Counted from the stretch's first letter, positions 43,687-52,362 are shown. The stretch: DNA of 64,000 nt from Bacteroides_E sp964583185 (GCA_964583185.1 CAZOVL010000002.1:1-64000), one strand, 5' to 3'. Notes: generated by a model from the letters alone, not told the origin. Translations and numbers: made by a program.

Positions 43687-45342
43687 ATGAAAAAAACGGT
43701 TTTACTATCATTCTTTTTAATTCTTAGCTTCTTTTTATTAGGACAAACCACAAACTACGTTTCCGAAGTTTGGGTGGCCGATCAAGGAGATGGCACCTAT
43801 AAGAACCCCATACTATATGCCGATTATTCTGATCCGGATGTATGCAGAGTAGGTGACGATTTTTATATGACCTCTTCTAGTTTTAACTGTCTACCGGGTC
43901 TGCAAATCTTACATTCAAAAGATTTAGTTAATTGGAGCATCATCAGTGCCGCAATACCTTATGAATTAACACCACTAGAGACTCCGGAAGTTCCTCAACA
44001 CGGAAATCGCGTTTGGGCACCTTGTATCAGGCATCATAATGAGGAATTCTATATCTTCTGGGGTGATCCGGATCAGGGAGCATTTATGGTTAAGTCTAAA
44101 AATCCAGAAGGACCTTGGAGTAACCCCATATTAGTTAAGGCAGGAAAAGGGATTATAGACACTACTCCATTTTGGGACGATGATGGACGGATATATATGG
44201 CTCACGCATATGCGGGTAGTAGAGCTGAACTCAAAAGTGTATTAGCCATATGCGAGTTGAATGCTACAGCAACAAGAGCAATAACCCCATCACGTATTGT
44301 ATTTGATGGACACAAAAACCACCCTACAGTTGAAGGCCCTAAGTTTCACAAAAGAAATGGTTATTATTACCTCTTTGCCCCTGCCGGAGGAGTAGCTACC
44401 GGATGGCAATTGGTATTAAGATCGAAAGAAGTATATGGTCCTTATGAGGAAAAAATTGTAATGGAGCAAAAAGACACGCCAATCAACGGACCTCATCAAG
44501 GGGCTTGGGTTGACACCCCATCGGGTGAAGATTGGTTTATTCATTTTCAAGATGTAGGTCCATTAGGTAGAATAACTCATCTACAGCCCATGAAGTGGGT
44601 AAACGATTGGCCTGTTATTGGGGAAGACAAGAAAAGTACAGGTGTTGGTAAACCTGTTCTGACTTATAAAAAACCAAATGTGGGAAAAAGTTATCCCATT
44701 ACAACTCCACAAGAGAGTGATGAGTTTAGTGGATTAACGTTATCGTCTCAATGGCAATGGCATGCTAATAGCAATGAAAAGTGGGCTTATTGTGCCGGTG
44801 ACAAAGGTTTTTTACGCCTTTATTCTTATCCGGTAAGAAGAGATTATAAAAGCTTATGGGATGTGGCTAATCTTTTACTTCAAAAAGCACCGGCAGATAA
44901 TTTCTCAGCTACAATAAAACTCTCTTTCACTCCTTCACCTCAATATTACGGAGAGAGAACAGGACTTATAATGATGGGAATGGATTATGCGGGTCTTATT
45001 TTGGAAAACACCCAAGAGGGTATCACTTTGTCACAAGTAGAATGCATAGGAGCTGATAAAGGAAAGCAAGAGGTTGTAAATGAAAAGACTATAACCAAGG
45101 CAAAAGATATCTACTTCAGGGTAAAGCTTGAAACTGTGGGTACTAAGGGTAACGACAAAAAAGTAATCTGTAACTTCAGTTACAGCACCAATGGAAAGAA
45201 ATTCAACCCCTTTGGAAAAACCTTCAATGTTAAAGAAGGAAAATGGATTGGAGCTAAAGTGGGAACTTTCTGCACACGTCCCAATCTAATTATAAATGAT
45301 GGGGGTTGGGTTGATATAGATTGGTTTAGAGTTCATAAATAG
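43687..45342 (+). CDS. Glycoside hydrolase family 43 (beta-xylosidase / arabinofuranosidase type)
   Basis: A 551-residue secreted glycosidase. After a signal peptide there is a five-bladed GH43 propeller (about residues 38-320) with the three acidic residues of the family: the base aspartate (about D49, in YSDPDV), an aspartate near 157 in IDTTPFWDDDG and the acid glutamate near 215 in VEGPKFHK. A C-terminal beta-sandwich (about 345-551) is typical of two-domain GH43 enzymes. It probably cuts xylosyl or arabinosyl linkages in plant glycan. It is co-transcribed with the DUF4861 gene. Exact specificity cannot be read from sequence. Confidence 0.93.
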   Translation: MKKTVLLSFFLILSFFLLGQTTNYVSEVWVADQGDGTYKNPILYADYSDPDVCRVGDDFYMTSSSFNCLPGLQILHSKDLVNWSIISAAIPYELTPLETPEVPQHGNRVWAPCIRHHNEEFYIFWGDPDQGAFMVKSKNPEGPWSNPILVKAGKGIIDTTPFWDDDGRIYMAHAYAGSRAELKSVLAICELNATATRAITPSRIVFDGHKNHPTVEGPKFHKRNGYYYLFAPAGGVATGWQLVLRSKEVYGPYEEKIVMEQKDTPINGPHQGAWVDTPSGEDWFIHFQDVGPLGRITHLQPMKWVNDWPVIGEDKKSTGVGKPVLTYKKPNVGKSYPITTPQESDEFSGLTLSSQWQWHANSNEKWAYCAGDKGFLRLYSYPVRRDYKSLWDVANLLLQKAPADNFSATIKLSFTPSPQYYGERTGLIMMGMDYAGLILENTQEGITLSQVECIGADKGKQEVVNEKTITKAKDIYFRVKLETVGTKGNDKKVICNFSYSTNGKKFNPFGKTFNVKEGKWIGAKVGTFCTRPNLIINDGGWVDIDWFRVHK

Positions 45343-45484
45343 GGTTGAATTAGGAATAAAGTAAAGTCTTCATTTCTGTTTTTATAATTCAATATATTAC
45401 TTTACTGTGGTGAAAAAAAGTGAACATTATATGAACAAAAAAAAGACTTCATTAAAGCCTTAAAACAACGTTTTTTAATCAACC

Positions 45485-45568
45485 TCATCGGTCTAGGACC
45501 GAAGGGCTGTCGGTCTAGGACTGAAGGGTGCTCGGTCTAGGACCGAAGGCCTTTGGGTCTAAGACCGT
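45485..45568. repeat. 22-bp palindromic repeat array, copy B
   Basis: The best preserved array: four 15-bp cores at 45488-45502, 45510-45524, 45532-45546 and 45554-45568, exactly 22 bp apart, with 7-bp linkers AGGGCTG, AGGGTGC and AGGCCTT. Cores 1 and 3 are identical (TCGGTCTAGGACCGA); core 2 has one change that keeps a G-T pair; core 4 is degenerate. It lies between convergent genes, 142 bases after the GH43 stop. The rest of the gap (45343-45750) is A+T-rich and holds nothing else that I recognise. Confidence 0.93.
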
Positions 45569-45750
45569 AAAAAAAGCCTTTTCCTTACACACTTTTTAAT
45601 TCCTTTTTTATTGGATGTATATCAACACGAACTAGTGAAATAAAACTTAAAATTGAAGTCCATAAAACTAAATTCTAAATACCTGTTTATTTAATTAAAA
45701 TACAATATTTAATTAGAGCGGCAAATGTTGAAGATAAGTAATAAACGATT

Positions 45751-46362
45751 TTATTCAGCTGACTTTAACTGAACAGAAGGAAGAAGAGAAAGAGCTTGCT
45801 TTAGGGATTCACTTTGTGATTTTCGGATACGAACTGTCATCGAAGCCCCAACACCATAGGCCGATTGATTGATCATATTAGCATCAAACTCTTTTACAAT
45901 ACGCATAACATCGTTAATACTAGGATACTCAAAAGAAAATTCAATATCTTCATCAATAGTATATGTAATAATTTCAGCCTGCCTTAAAGCTTCAGCAGCT
46001 GCCTCTCTATAAGCCTGAATTAACCCGCCGGTTCCCAATTTTATTCCCCCAAAATAACGGACTACAATTACCAGTACGTTGGTTAACTCATTGGAGTTTA
46101 TTTGTCCCAATATGGGTTTACCTGCTGTACTCGAGGGCTCACCATCATCGTTAGCTCTAAACTCTTTCCGTTCGGGACCTAACATATAGGCATAACATAC
46201 GTGACGAGCATTATGATACTTCTTTCGGTACTCATCTAAATACGTCTCAACATCGGATAGATTCTTCACAGGAAAAGCAAAAGATAAAAACTTACTTCTT
46301 TTCTCTGTATATTCTCCTTCTGTTGCAGCAACAATGCTTTTATAGGTATCCTCTATGTTCAT
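45751..46362 (-). CDS. YigZ/IMPACT-family protein
   Basis: A 203-residue protein of the UPF0029/IMPACT family. The N-terminal part has the family motifs KRSKFLSFAFPV, HNARHVCYAYMLG, FRANDDGEPSSTAGKPIL and VVRYFGGIKLGTGGLIQAYREAA; the C-terminal domain (DUF1949, about 135-200) is also present. The eukaryotic relative IMPACT regulates GCN2; the bacterial role is not settled. The -7 box at 46368-46375 is so close to the ATG that the message may be leaderless. Confidence 0.93.
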   Translation of the reverse strand: MNIEDTYKSIVAATEGEYTEKRSKFLSFAFPVKNLSDVETYLDEYRKKYHNARHVCYAYMLGPERKEFRANDDGEPSSTAGKPILGQINSNELTNVLVIVVRYFGGIKLGTGGLIQAYREAAAEALRQAEIITYTIDEDIEFSFEYPSINDVMRIVKEFDANMINQSAYGVGASMTVRIRKSQSESLKQALSLLPSVQLKSAE

Positions 46363-46367
46363 ATAAA

Positions 46368-46375
46368 CAAAGATA
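46368..46375 (-). promoter_or_regulatory. Promoter -7 box for the YigZ-type gene, possible leaderless start
   Basis: TATCTTTG on the minus strand, an exact consensus match, ends six bases before the ATG at 46362, so transcription would begin at or beside the start codon. Confidence 0.55.
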
Positions 46376-46518
46376 GTGATATTTTAGCAATGTGATAAAA
46401 TTCAACCGATGAACCCTCTATTTTTTATAAATAGGTGTCTCCCCCTAAAATAGGAGTCTTTTTTGACAACCTACTTTAGTGAGAGACAGTAGAAACACAA
46501 TCTATTTTGAACTTACCT

Positions 46519-47247
46519 TTAGAACGAAAATAATTGAGCACCTATTTGGAAAAAAGCCCTATCACCTTGTGGATTCCATAAAACACACGCATAGACAGGA
46601 ATCTCCAACTTTCCTACTTGAATGTTACGGGACACTTTTAAGGTAATGTGAACAATTCCCGCTTTATCACCATAAAAATGCGAAGAATCACCAGATTTAT
46701 TTAAAGCAAAAGCACCTCCTACACCCGTGTCAACTCTCCACTCTTTTTTGTTATAAATTGGATATTCTATATAACAAAAAGTAGAATACTTGTTTGCTGT
46801 ATTAGTAATATTTCGATCACGACCGAAAATCACAGTAGACCAACTCAGAAGTAAAGGAAATTTCTCTTGAAATCTATAACTGACAATAGCGTCAAGAAAG
46901 CGCCCTGTTTCACGTGCATTATAGTTAAAGAATTCCTTATTGTTATAACTAGCATCTGGTGAAAAATTATAAGTATCCCAAAAAGCAAGAGAAAATCCCT
47001 TATAAATAAAAGTTGCGTGATAATTGAATTCTTTATATGAACCATTTGCATTTGTCCCTCCCCAAACACCTAGTTTAAATCGATTTTTTGAATCTGAAAC
47101 ACTCACATTACTAGTTAATACCAGACCGTCAGCCACTTCAATACCTCTCCACAAATGCATATTTTGCACATTAACATCAAAATGCAACTGTGCTTGTAGA
47201 TGTAGTGAAGAAAATAATACCACAAATAATAACATCCTTTTCCACAT
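46519..47247 (-). CDS. Putative outer-membrane beta-barrel protein of the polyol operon
   Basis: A protein of about 242 residues, unrecognised by family. From the ATG at 47247 it begins MWKRMLLFVVLFSSLHLQAQ, a clear signal peptide; a longer frame from 47304 would overlap the kinase gene and lacks this. The rest alternates hydrophobic and polar residues with many aromatics (FKLGVWGGTNANGSYKEF) and ends in LFSF, with a terminal phenylalanine, as outer-membrane barrels do. It is the last gene of the symporter-dehydrogenase-kinase operon, so it might pass the sugar through the outer membrane; this is inferred from position. Confidence 0.65.
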   Translation of the reverse strand: MWKRMLLFVVLFSSLHLQAQLHFDVNVQNMHLWRGIEVADGLVLTSNVSVSDSKNRFKLGVWGGTNANGSYKEFNYHATFIYKGFSLAFWDTYNFSPDASYNNKEFFNYNARETGRFLDAIVSYRFQEKFPLLLSWSTVIFGRDRNITNTANKYSTFCYIEYPIYNKKEWRVDTGVGGAFALNKSGDSSHFYGDKAGIVHITLKVSRNIQVGKLEIPVYACVLWNPQGDRAFFQIGAQLFSF

Positions 47248-47249
47248 AG

Positions 47250-48131
47250 TTATATATTTTTTATTTCTTCTGGAATAACTGTCATCGCTCCATGTTGTGA
47301 ACAAACATAAGCTGAAACTCTCACGGCGAGTTTATGTGCTTCTTTAATACCTTTACCTTTAAGTATGGCAGAACAAAATGCTCCGGTAAAAGAATCTCCT
47401 GCTCCAATAGTATCAATAACATCTACTTTTGGAGTTTCAAGAAATGACACATTACCCGGTGTGAATATATAGCTACCATTAATTCCACAGGTAAGAATGA
47501 GTATTTTTAGGTTATATTTTGCCAATAGAATCCAGCATTTATCTTGAAAGTCAATACCCGGATAACCGAACATACGACTTAGCAGAACCAACTCTTCATC
47601 ATTTATTTTAAGAACATTGCATTTGCTTATTGAATTGCACAGTATCTCTTTAGTATAAAATTTCTGCCGTAAGTTGATATCGAAAATCTTCAATACGCTG
47701 TCGTCTTTTGGCATCACATCCAAAAAACTATTTATAGTCTCCCTACTCACCACATTGCGTTGAGCTAAGGAACCAAAACATACGGCTCTTGTTTGTTTTG
47801 CCAAACTTTCCAATGCAGGTGTGAAAGGGATATTATCCCATGCCGTATTCTCTCGGATTGTATAACTGGGAATTTTGTCTTCATCCAAATCAACTAGTAC
47901 AGTACCGGTAGGATATGGAACTCTTTCAATATGAGAAATAAGTTTCTTTTCTGATAACCGGGCGAGAATTTCATCGCCCAGTTCATCGTTACCCACTGCA
48001 CTAACTACCCTGCTCTCCAGTCCAAACTGGGCTACATTATAAGCAAAGTTAGCCGGAGCTCCACCATTTTTTTTTCCTTCAGGGATCATATCCCATAAGA
48101 CTTCTCCTAATCCTACAACTATATTTTTCAT
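47250..48131 (-). CDS. PfkB-family carbohydrate kinase (fructokinase-like)
   Basis: A ribokinase-fold kinase of about 293 residues from the ATG at 48131, which gives the typical start MKNIVVGLGEVLWDMIPEGK; a longer frame to 48179 would overlap the dehydrogenase gene. It has the PfkB motifs KNGGAPANFAYNVAQFG and, near the end, DTIGAGDSFTGAFC, with the catalytic aspartate. This branch is close to fructokinases. With the dehydrogenase gene it could take a polyol to a keto sugar and then to its phosphate. Confidence 0.9.
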   Translation of the reverse strand: MKNIVVGLGEVLWDMIPEGKKNGGAPANFAYNVAQFGLESRVVSAVGNDELGDEILARLSEKKLISHIERVPYPTGTVLVDLDEDKIPSYTIRENTAWDNIPFTPALESLAKQTRAVCFGSLAQRNVVSRETINSFLDVMPKDDSVLKIFDINLRQKFYTKEILCNSISKCNVLKINDEELVLLSRMFGYPGIDFQDKCWILLAKYNLKILILTCGINGSYIFTPGNVSFLETPKVDVIDTIGAGDSFTGAFCSAILKGKGIKEAHKLAVRVSAYVCSQHGAMTVIPEEIKNI

Positions 48132-48165
48132 TGTTATTTCAATATTTAAGGCGTCGATTTGTTTT

Positions 48166-49209
48166 CTATATTTTAACAACTGCTTTTACAATATTCGCTT
48201 TATCGCGAACACTACTATCCATAGCATTCTGAATATCATCAAAATTAAAAATATCGGTAACTATACCTTTAAGATTTACTTTACCCTTTTCAACAGCTTC
48301 AATAGCCATTGGGTAAATATGACGATAGCGAAAAACCGTTTTAAACGTCAATTCCTTATCCATAGCAAGACTTAAAGGAAGTGTTACCATTCCTGTTTTA
48401 GTGTAACCAACCAATACTATAGATGCACCTTTACGAGCGATATGTATGGCTTGCTGTGTAGTAACTTCCATCCCAGCGGTGTCGATTACTAAATCTACTC
48501 CTCTACCATTTGTTAGCCGTTCAACTTCTTTTATAATATCAATTTTTTTCGAATTGATAACTTCTGTTGCACCCAATTCCATTGCTTTATCCAAACGTTT
48601 CTGCATTATATCAACCACATATACTTCCTCTACTCCTTTAGCTTTCAGAGCCATCAGAGATACCAATCCAATGCATCCGGCACCAAAAACCACAGCAGTC
48701 TGCCCGGTATGAGCACCTCCTTGATTAGCAGCATGAAAACCAACGGCAAGAGGTTCAATAAGTGCTCCTTCCAAAGTACTCACATTTTCAGGAAGCTTAA
48801 AACATAAATTTGCTTCGTGAGCTACATACTCTTGGAATACACCGTCAATTGGAGGAGTAGCAAAAAAAATCACATCCGGGCAAAGATTATAGTTACCTTC
48901 TTTACAAAACTCACAATGTCCGCAAGTTTTCCCTGGTTCTAGAGCCACACGATCCCCCTCTTTCAGATGAGTTACATTTTTTCCAACTTTCACAACGGTA
49001 CCACCCGGCTCATGCCCAAGTACAAAAGGAGGCTCTACTATATAATCGCCTATTCTACCTGTTTCGTAATAGTGCATATCTGAACCACAGATACCTACGT
49101 ACTCCAGTTTTATCAATACTTCATTCTCAGCAGGTTGTGGTATGGGTCTTTCAATAAACCCCATTTGTCCAATACCGTTCATAACGGCTACTTTCATTGA
49201 CTTTTTCAT
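48166..49209 (-). CDS. Zinc-dependent polyol (sorbitol/xylitol-type) dehydrogenase
   Basis: A 347-residue medium-chain dehydrogenase. It has the catalytic zinc residues (CGSDMHYYE and GHEPGG), the four structural-zinc cysteines in CGHCEFCKEGNYNLC and the nucleotide-binding VFGAGCIGLVSLMALKAKG. Such enzymes oxidise sugar alcohols to keto sugars with NAD(P). It is between a GPH-type symporter and a PfkB kinase, which points to use of a polyol such as sorbitol. An ATG four codons later (49197) is also possible. Confidence 0.92.
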   Translation of the reverse strand: MKKSMKVAVMNGIGQMGFIERPIPQPAENEVLIKLEYVGICGSDMHYYETGRIGDYIVEPPFVLGHEPGGTVVKVGKNVTHLKEGDRVALEPGKTCGHCEFCKEGNYNLCPDVIFFATPPIDGVFQEYVAHEANLCFKLPENVSTLEGALIEPLAVGFHAANQGGAHTGQTAVVFGAGCIGLVSLMALKAKGVEEVYVVDIMQKRLDKAMELGATEVINSKKIDIIKEVERLTNGRGVDLVIDTAGMEVTTQQAIHIARKGASIVLVGYTKTGMVTLPLSLAMDKELTFKTVFRYRHIYPMAIEAVEKGKVNLKGIVTDIFNFDDIQNAMDSSVRDKANIVKAVVKI

Positions 49210-49229
49210 GATGATATAGTTTTAATTAT

Positions 49230-50597
49230 TTATTTAGAATTCTTACGATAGTTAATGATCTTAACCATACGATTATAGTTTTTCTTGTTTAGGCGATAGA
49301 AGAACAGAACAACAGCTGTAATGACCCAAAACACTCCGGGAATAGTACTAAATGAGTGTCTCATAATGGAAAGAACAGTATCATTTTGTACAGCATTAGC
49401 TTCGTATCCGGCAGAACCAAGAGCTAAGGCTAATAATGCTGTTCCCAATGCCATACCTATTTTATTTCCCAAAGAGATAAAAGAATATTGAAATCCATCA
49501 TTACGTATTCCGGTACGCCATTCTCCATACTCCACACAATCGGGAATAATGGCATAAATAGCTGTATTAAAGCCGGAAAAGAAAAACTGAGATAGAATAG
49601 CGAAAAGATAGAAGGGAACAGGTGATGTATTTGGACTATAAAAGAATAACATAAACATAGTTATACCTGTACCTAGTGCAAAAATTGAGGCTGCATAACC
49701 TTTATTAGATGTCCACTTAAAAACCATAGGAAAACAAGCAGCACCTATAATAGAAGGTATAATTATTGCCAATGCGTAAAGAGAGAACAAAGCAGCACTA
49801 CCCTCCACATAAGTGAAATAATAGAGCATATTTGCATTTCTTCCATATAGTACGAATCCAAACAATATCTGTCCCAATAAAGCCAAAAGGAACGGCTTGT
49901 TACGAATAACGGATTTAATCTGTTCTTTTAAAGGAAACTTCTTCTCTTTGGGAATCTCAACCACTTCTTTGGTCTTTGCAAAACAGAATAAATGACAAGC
50001 AGCAAAAATTGCACCATAAAGTATAGCTACCAACAGATAACCTTGCTTTTCATTTCCACCACCAAATTTCTCAATTAATGGGATAGTTATAATATTAATA
50101 ACACCAATTGCAATCATAGCACTCACCGAACGATAAGTATTAAGTTTTGCTCGTTCATGAATATCCTGAGTCATAGCTCCGCACAGAGTACCGTAAGGAA
50201 GATTAACACAGGTATACCCCAACACAAGAATACAATAGGTCACAGTCATATAAGTAATCTTACCCGTCTGACTCCAATCGGGATGTGCCCAAAAAGTCAG
50301 AACCAATACAATAGCCGTCAAAGGAGCAGCTACAAGTAACCAAGGACGATATCTTCCCCATCGGGTATTGGTTTTATCGCTTAATGCACCAACTATAGGA
50401 TCATTAATAGCATCCCAAAAACGAGACAATAACATTAGTGTTGCTACGGCTCCCATACTAATTTTAAATACATCCGTATAAAAAATCATAAGGAAGTTTC
50501 CAACGAACATCCAGCTGAAGTTACAGCCGACATCTCCCATTCCATAAGCAAATTTGCTTATAAATGACAATTTTGAATTTGATTGATTGTGTTTCAT
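49230..50597 (-). CDS. GPH-family sugar:cation symporter (MFS)
   Basis: A 455-residue inner-membrane transporter of the glycoside-pentoside-hexuronide:cation symporter branch of the MFS, with about twelve helices. Typical motifs are the N-terminal KFAYGMGDVGCNFSW, the loop SRFWDAINDPIVGALSDKTNTRWGRYRPW and ECVEYGEWRTGIRNDGFQYS-like DCVEYGEWRTG. It is the first gene of the operon with a zinc dehydrogenase and a PfkB kinase and is divergent from a LacI-type regulator. The substrate is probably a sugar alcohol or sugar. Confidence 0.93.
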   Translation of the reverse strand: MKHNQSNSKLSFISKFAYGMGDVGCNFSWMFVGNFLMIFYTDVFKISMGAVATLMLLSRFWDAINDPIVGALSDKTNTRWGRYRPWLLVAAPLTAIVLVLTFWAHPDWSQTGKITYMTVTYCILVLGYTCVNLPYGTLCGAMTQDIHERAKLNTYRSVSAMIAIGVINIITIPLIEKFGGGNEKQGYLLVAILYGAIFAACHLFCFAKTKEVVEIPKEKKFPLKEQIKSVIRNKPFLLALLGQILFGFVLYGRNANMLYYFTYVEGSAALFSLYALAIIIPSIIGAACFPMVFKWTSNKGYAASIFALGTGITMFMLFFYSPNTSPVPFYLFAILSQFFFSGFNTAIYAIIPDCVEYGEWRTGIRNDGFQYSFISLGNKIGMALGTALLALALGSAGYEANAVQNDTVLSIMRHSFSTIPGVFWVITAVVLFFYRLNKKNYNRMVKIINYRKNSK

Positions 50598-50640
50598 GAT
50601 ATTTTAGTATTTAGACTTAATTCTTGATGTGCTTCACAGG

Positions 50641-50648
50641 CAAATATA
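50641..50648 (-). promoter_or_regulatory. Promoter -7 box for the symporter operon
   Basis: TATATTTG on the minus strand, a -7 consensus match, 43 bases upstream of the symporter start. Confidence 0.55.
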
Positions 50649-50690
50649 TCTTTGGAGTTGATATAAAAACAGCTTCTCACTAAGAATATA

Positions 50691-50747
50691 TCTCGCAACC
50701 GTTCCCGATACCGTTCCCAAAATTCGACACCGTTCCCAAAAACGAGA
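50691..50747. promoter_or_regulatory. Candidate LacI-type operator cluster (three GGGAACGGT boxes)
   Basis: Three identical 9-bp direct repeats (GGGAACGGT on the minus strand) at 50698-50706, 50710-50718 and 50729-50737, with a wider consensus GGGAACGGTnTCG. The set is flanked by TCTCG (50691-50695) and its complement CGAGA (50743-50747). It lies between the divergent symporter operon and the LacI-type gene, as an operator would. Each box has a central CG, as LacI-type operators do, but only partial dyad symmetry. Confidence 0.65.
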
Positions 50748-50808
50748 CTGTTAAGGTAAATGTGTCATAATCCTGAACTTTACCTTAGCATTAATCACTA
50801 TTTTTATT

Positions 50809-50816
50809 TATGTTTG
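50809..50816 (+). promoter_or_regulatory. Promoter -7 box for the LacI-type gene
   Basis: TATGTTTG, a -7 consensus match, 31 bases upstream of the start at 50847. Confidence 0.55.
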
Positions 50817-50846
50817 TAAGTAATCAATGACACTAATCTGAATAAT

Positions 50847-51863
50847 ATGAAACACGCGACTATTCTTGATATAGCCCGCGAATTGGGAATCTCCAAATCT
50901 ACTGTTTCCAGAGCTCTAAGAGGGGACGATAAAAACGTTAACAAGGAAACCAAACAAAAGATACTTGAGGTAGCTAAAAGATTAGGTTATAAACGCAATG
51001 AACTAGCTGTTAATCTACGTAAGCAGAGTACACGAACTATTGGTATTGTTGTCCCTGAAATGGTTACCCCTTTCTTTATGAACTTCATTACATATGCTCA
51101 AAAAATATTGAATATGCAAGGTTATCGTGTTACACTTGCTCAATCGCACGAAGACCCTAAAGCAGAAGAAATGAACCTGCAAATGTTTGAAGATTATCGG
51201 GTAGAGGGAGTACTTATTTGTGCCTGTCATAATAAAAAAAACCTAGATATTTATCGTCACATGATTTCAAAAGGGATAAAAATGGTTTTTTTCGATCGCA
51301 CGATTAATGATATCCCTGTATCTAAAGTCCAAATCAATGATTATTTGAAGTCTTTTTTTATGGTAGAACACTTGATTCGTAACGGGAGGAAAAAGATTGT
51401 TCATTTAGCCGGTCCTTCATATATTCAAAATTCAATAGATCGTAGAAAAGGTTATCTGGATGCATTAGAAAAGTTTCAAATTCCTTATAACCCGGAGTAC
51501 GTCATTGATGCAGGAGTTGATCCTATTCATGGTGAACAGGCTATGGAGCAACTCATAAGTAAAGGGATATTATTTGATGCTGTGTTTTGTTTTACAGAAA
51601 TGTCTGCACTCGGAGCAAAAGGATATTTGCAGAAACAGAAGTATAATATCCCGGGAGATGTGGCCATCTGTTGTATGTCGGGTACTTTACTGTGTGAAAT
51701 TGTGCACCCGCCCATCACAGCTGTTGAACAACCCGTTGAACTAATGGCAAAAGAAGCCACCAGATTATTAATGGATAGGTTAAATAACCCATCACAACCA
51801 GAGGAGACGGTTATATTAGAGGCGGAAATGAGGGTAAGAAAATCGACAGGTAAGAACGTATAA
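50847..51863 (+). CDS. LacI-family transcriptional regulator
   Basis: A 338-residue repressor of the LacI/GalR family. The N-terminal helix-turn-helix is typical (ATILDIARELGISKSTVSRALRG, about residues 3-25), followed by a hinge helix and the two-lobed ligand-binding domain (from about 60, TRTIGIVVPEMVTPFFMNF). It is divergent from the symporter-dehydrogenase-kinase operon and probably controls it in response to a sugar. The three direct repeats between the genes are likely binding sites. A GNAT gene follows 19 bases later. Confidence 0.95.
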   Translation: MKHATILDIARELGISKSTVSRALRGDDKNVNKETKQKILEVAKRLGYKRNELAVNLRKQSTRTIGIVVPEMVTPFFMNFITYAQKILNMQGYRVTLAQSHEDPKAEEMNLQMFEDYRVEGVLICACHNKKNLDIYRHMISKGIKMVFFDRTINDIPVSKVQINDYLKSFFMVEHLIRNGRKKIVHLAGPSYIQNSIDRRKGYLDALEKFQIPYNPEYVIDAGVDPIHGEQAMEQLISKGILFDAVFCFTEMSALGAKGYLQKQKYNIPGDVAICCMSGTLLCEIVHPPITAVEQPVELMAKEATRLLMDRLNNPSQPEETVILEAEMRVRKSTGKNV

Positions 51864-51882
51864 ACACCTTATACAAAACTCT

Positions 51883-52308
51883 ATGATTTCATGTTATACC
51901 AATTCTAATTTACAGCCTATTTTATCTGTCTGGGAACGATCAGTAAAACATACCCACCATTTCTTGAGGGAAGAAGATTTCAACCGATTAAAATATATAC
52001 TTCCTTCAATAATGAAACAGGTCACATTATATACCTTTACAGTAGATAATCAAGTAGCGGGTTTCTTAGGGGTATCCACCGAGGAGATAGAGATGCTTTT
52101 TGTCGATCCTCTTTATATTGGAAAAGGAGTAGGCAAAGCTCTTCTGTTATTTGCTCTCAATCAGTTAAAGCTAACTCAAGTAAGTGTAAATGAAGAAAAC
52201 ACAAAAGCTCTAGATTTCTACAAACATTTTGGATTCAATATTACAAACAGAAGTTTAATTGACGGATTTGGATTTAAATACCCCATACTACATCTAAAAA
52301 AAGAGTAG
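51883..52308 (+). CDS. GNAT-family N-acetyltransferase
   Basis: A 141-residue acetyltransferase. It shows the GNAT acetyl-CoA segment LFVDPLYIGKGVGKALLLFA (about residues 70-89) and the late V-N-E-E-N-T-KALDFYKHFGF region, typical of the fold. It starts with a long helix, SVWERSVKHTHHFLREEDF. The acceptor substrate is unknown. It may share a transcript with the LacI-type gene; its stop lies in the left arm of a terminator hairpin. Confidence 0.9.
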   Translation: MISCYTNSNLQPILSVWERSVKHTHHFLREEDFNRLKYILPSIMKQVTLYTFTVDNQVAGFLGVSTEEIEMLFVDPLYIGKGVGKALLLFALNQLKLTQVSVNEENTKALDFYKHFGFNITNRSLIDGFGFKYPILHLKKE

Positions 52309-52335
52309 AATTTCTAAAATGAAACCCTACTCTTT
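52300..52335. terminator. Hairpin terminator between convergent genes
   Basis: Inverted repeat AAAGAGTAG (52300-52308, holding the stop codon of the GNAT gene) and CTACTCTTT (52327-52335). It lies between the GNAT gene and the convergent DUF1015 gene and has A/T-rich flanks. Confidence 0.65.
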
Positions 52336-52362
52336 ATATTTAACTAACTGTCCGTTGTCTAC

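Noticed and set aside
45355..45410. Terminator after the GH43 gene
   Set aside because: The arms AGTAAAGT and ACTTTACT are short and far apart and no T-run follows, so it is not convincing.
45485..45568. CRISPR array
   Set aside because: The repeat unit is only 22 bp in all, with 7-bp linkers that are too short and too similar to be spacers, and no cas genes are present.
46425..46470. Hairpin with T-run on the plus strand as a terminator
   Set aside because: No plus-strand gene lies upstream of it, and the minus-strand side lacks a T-run; probably chance.
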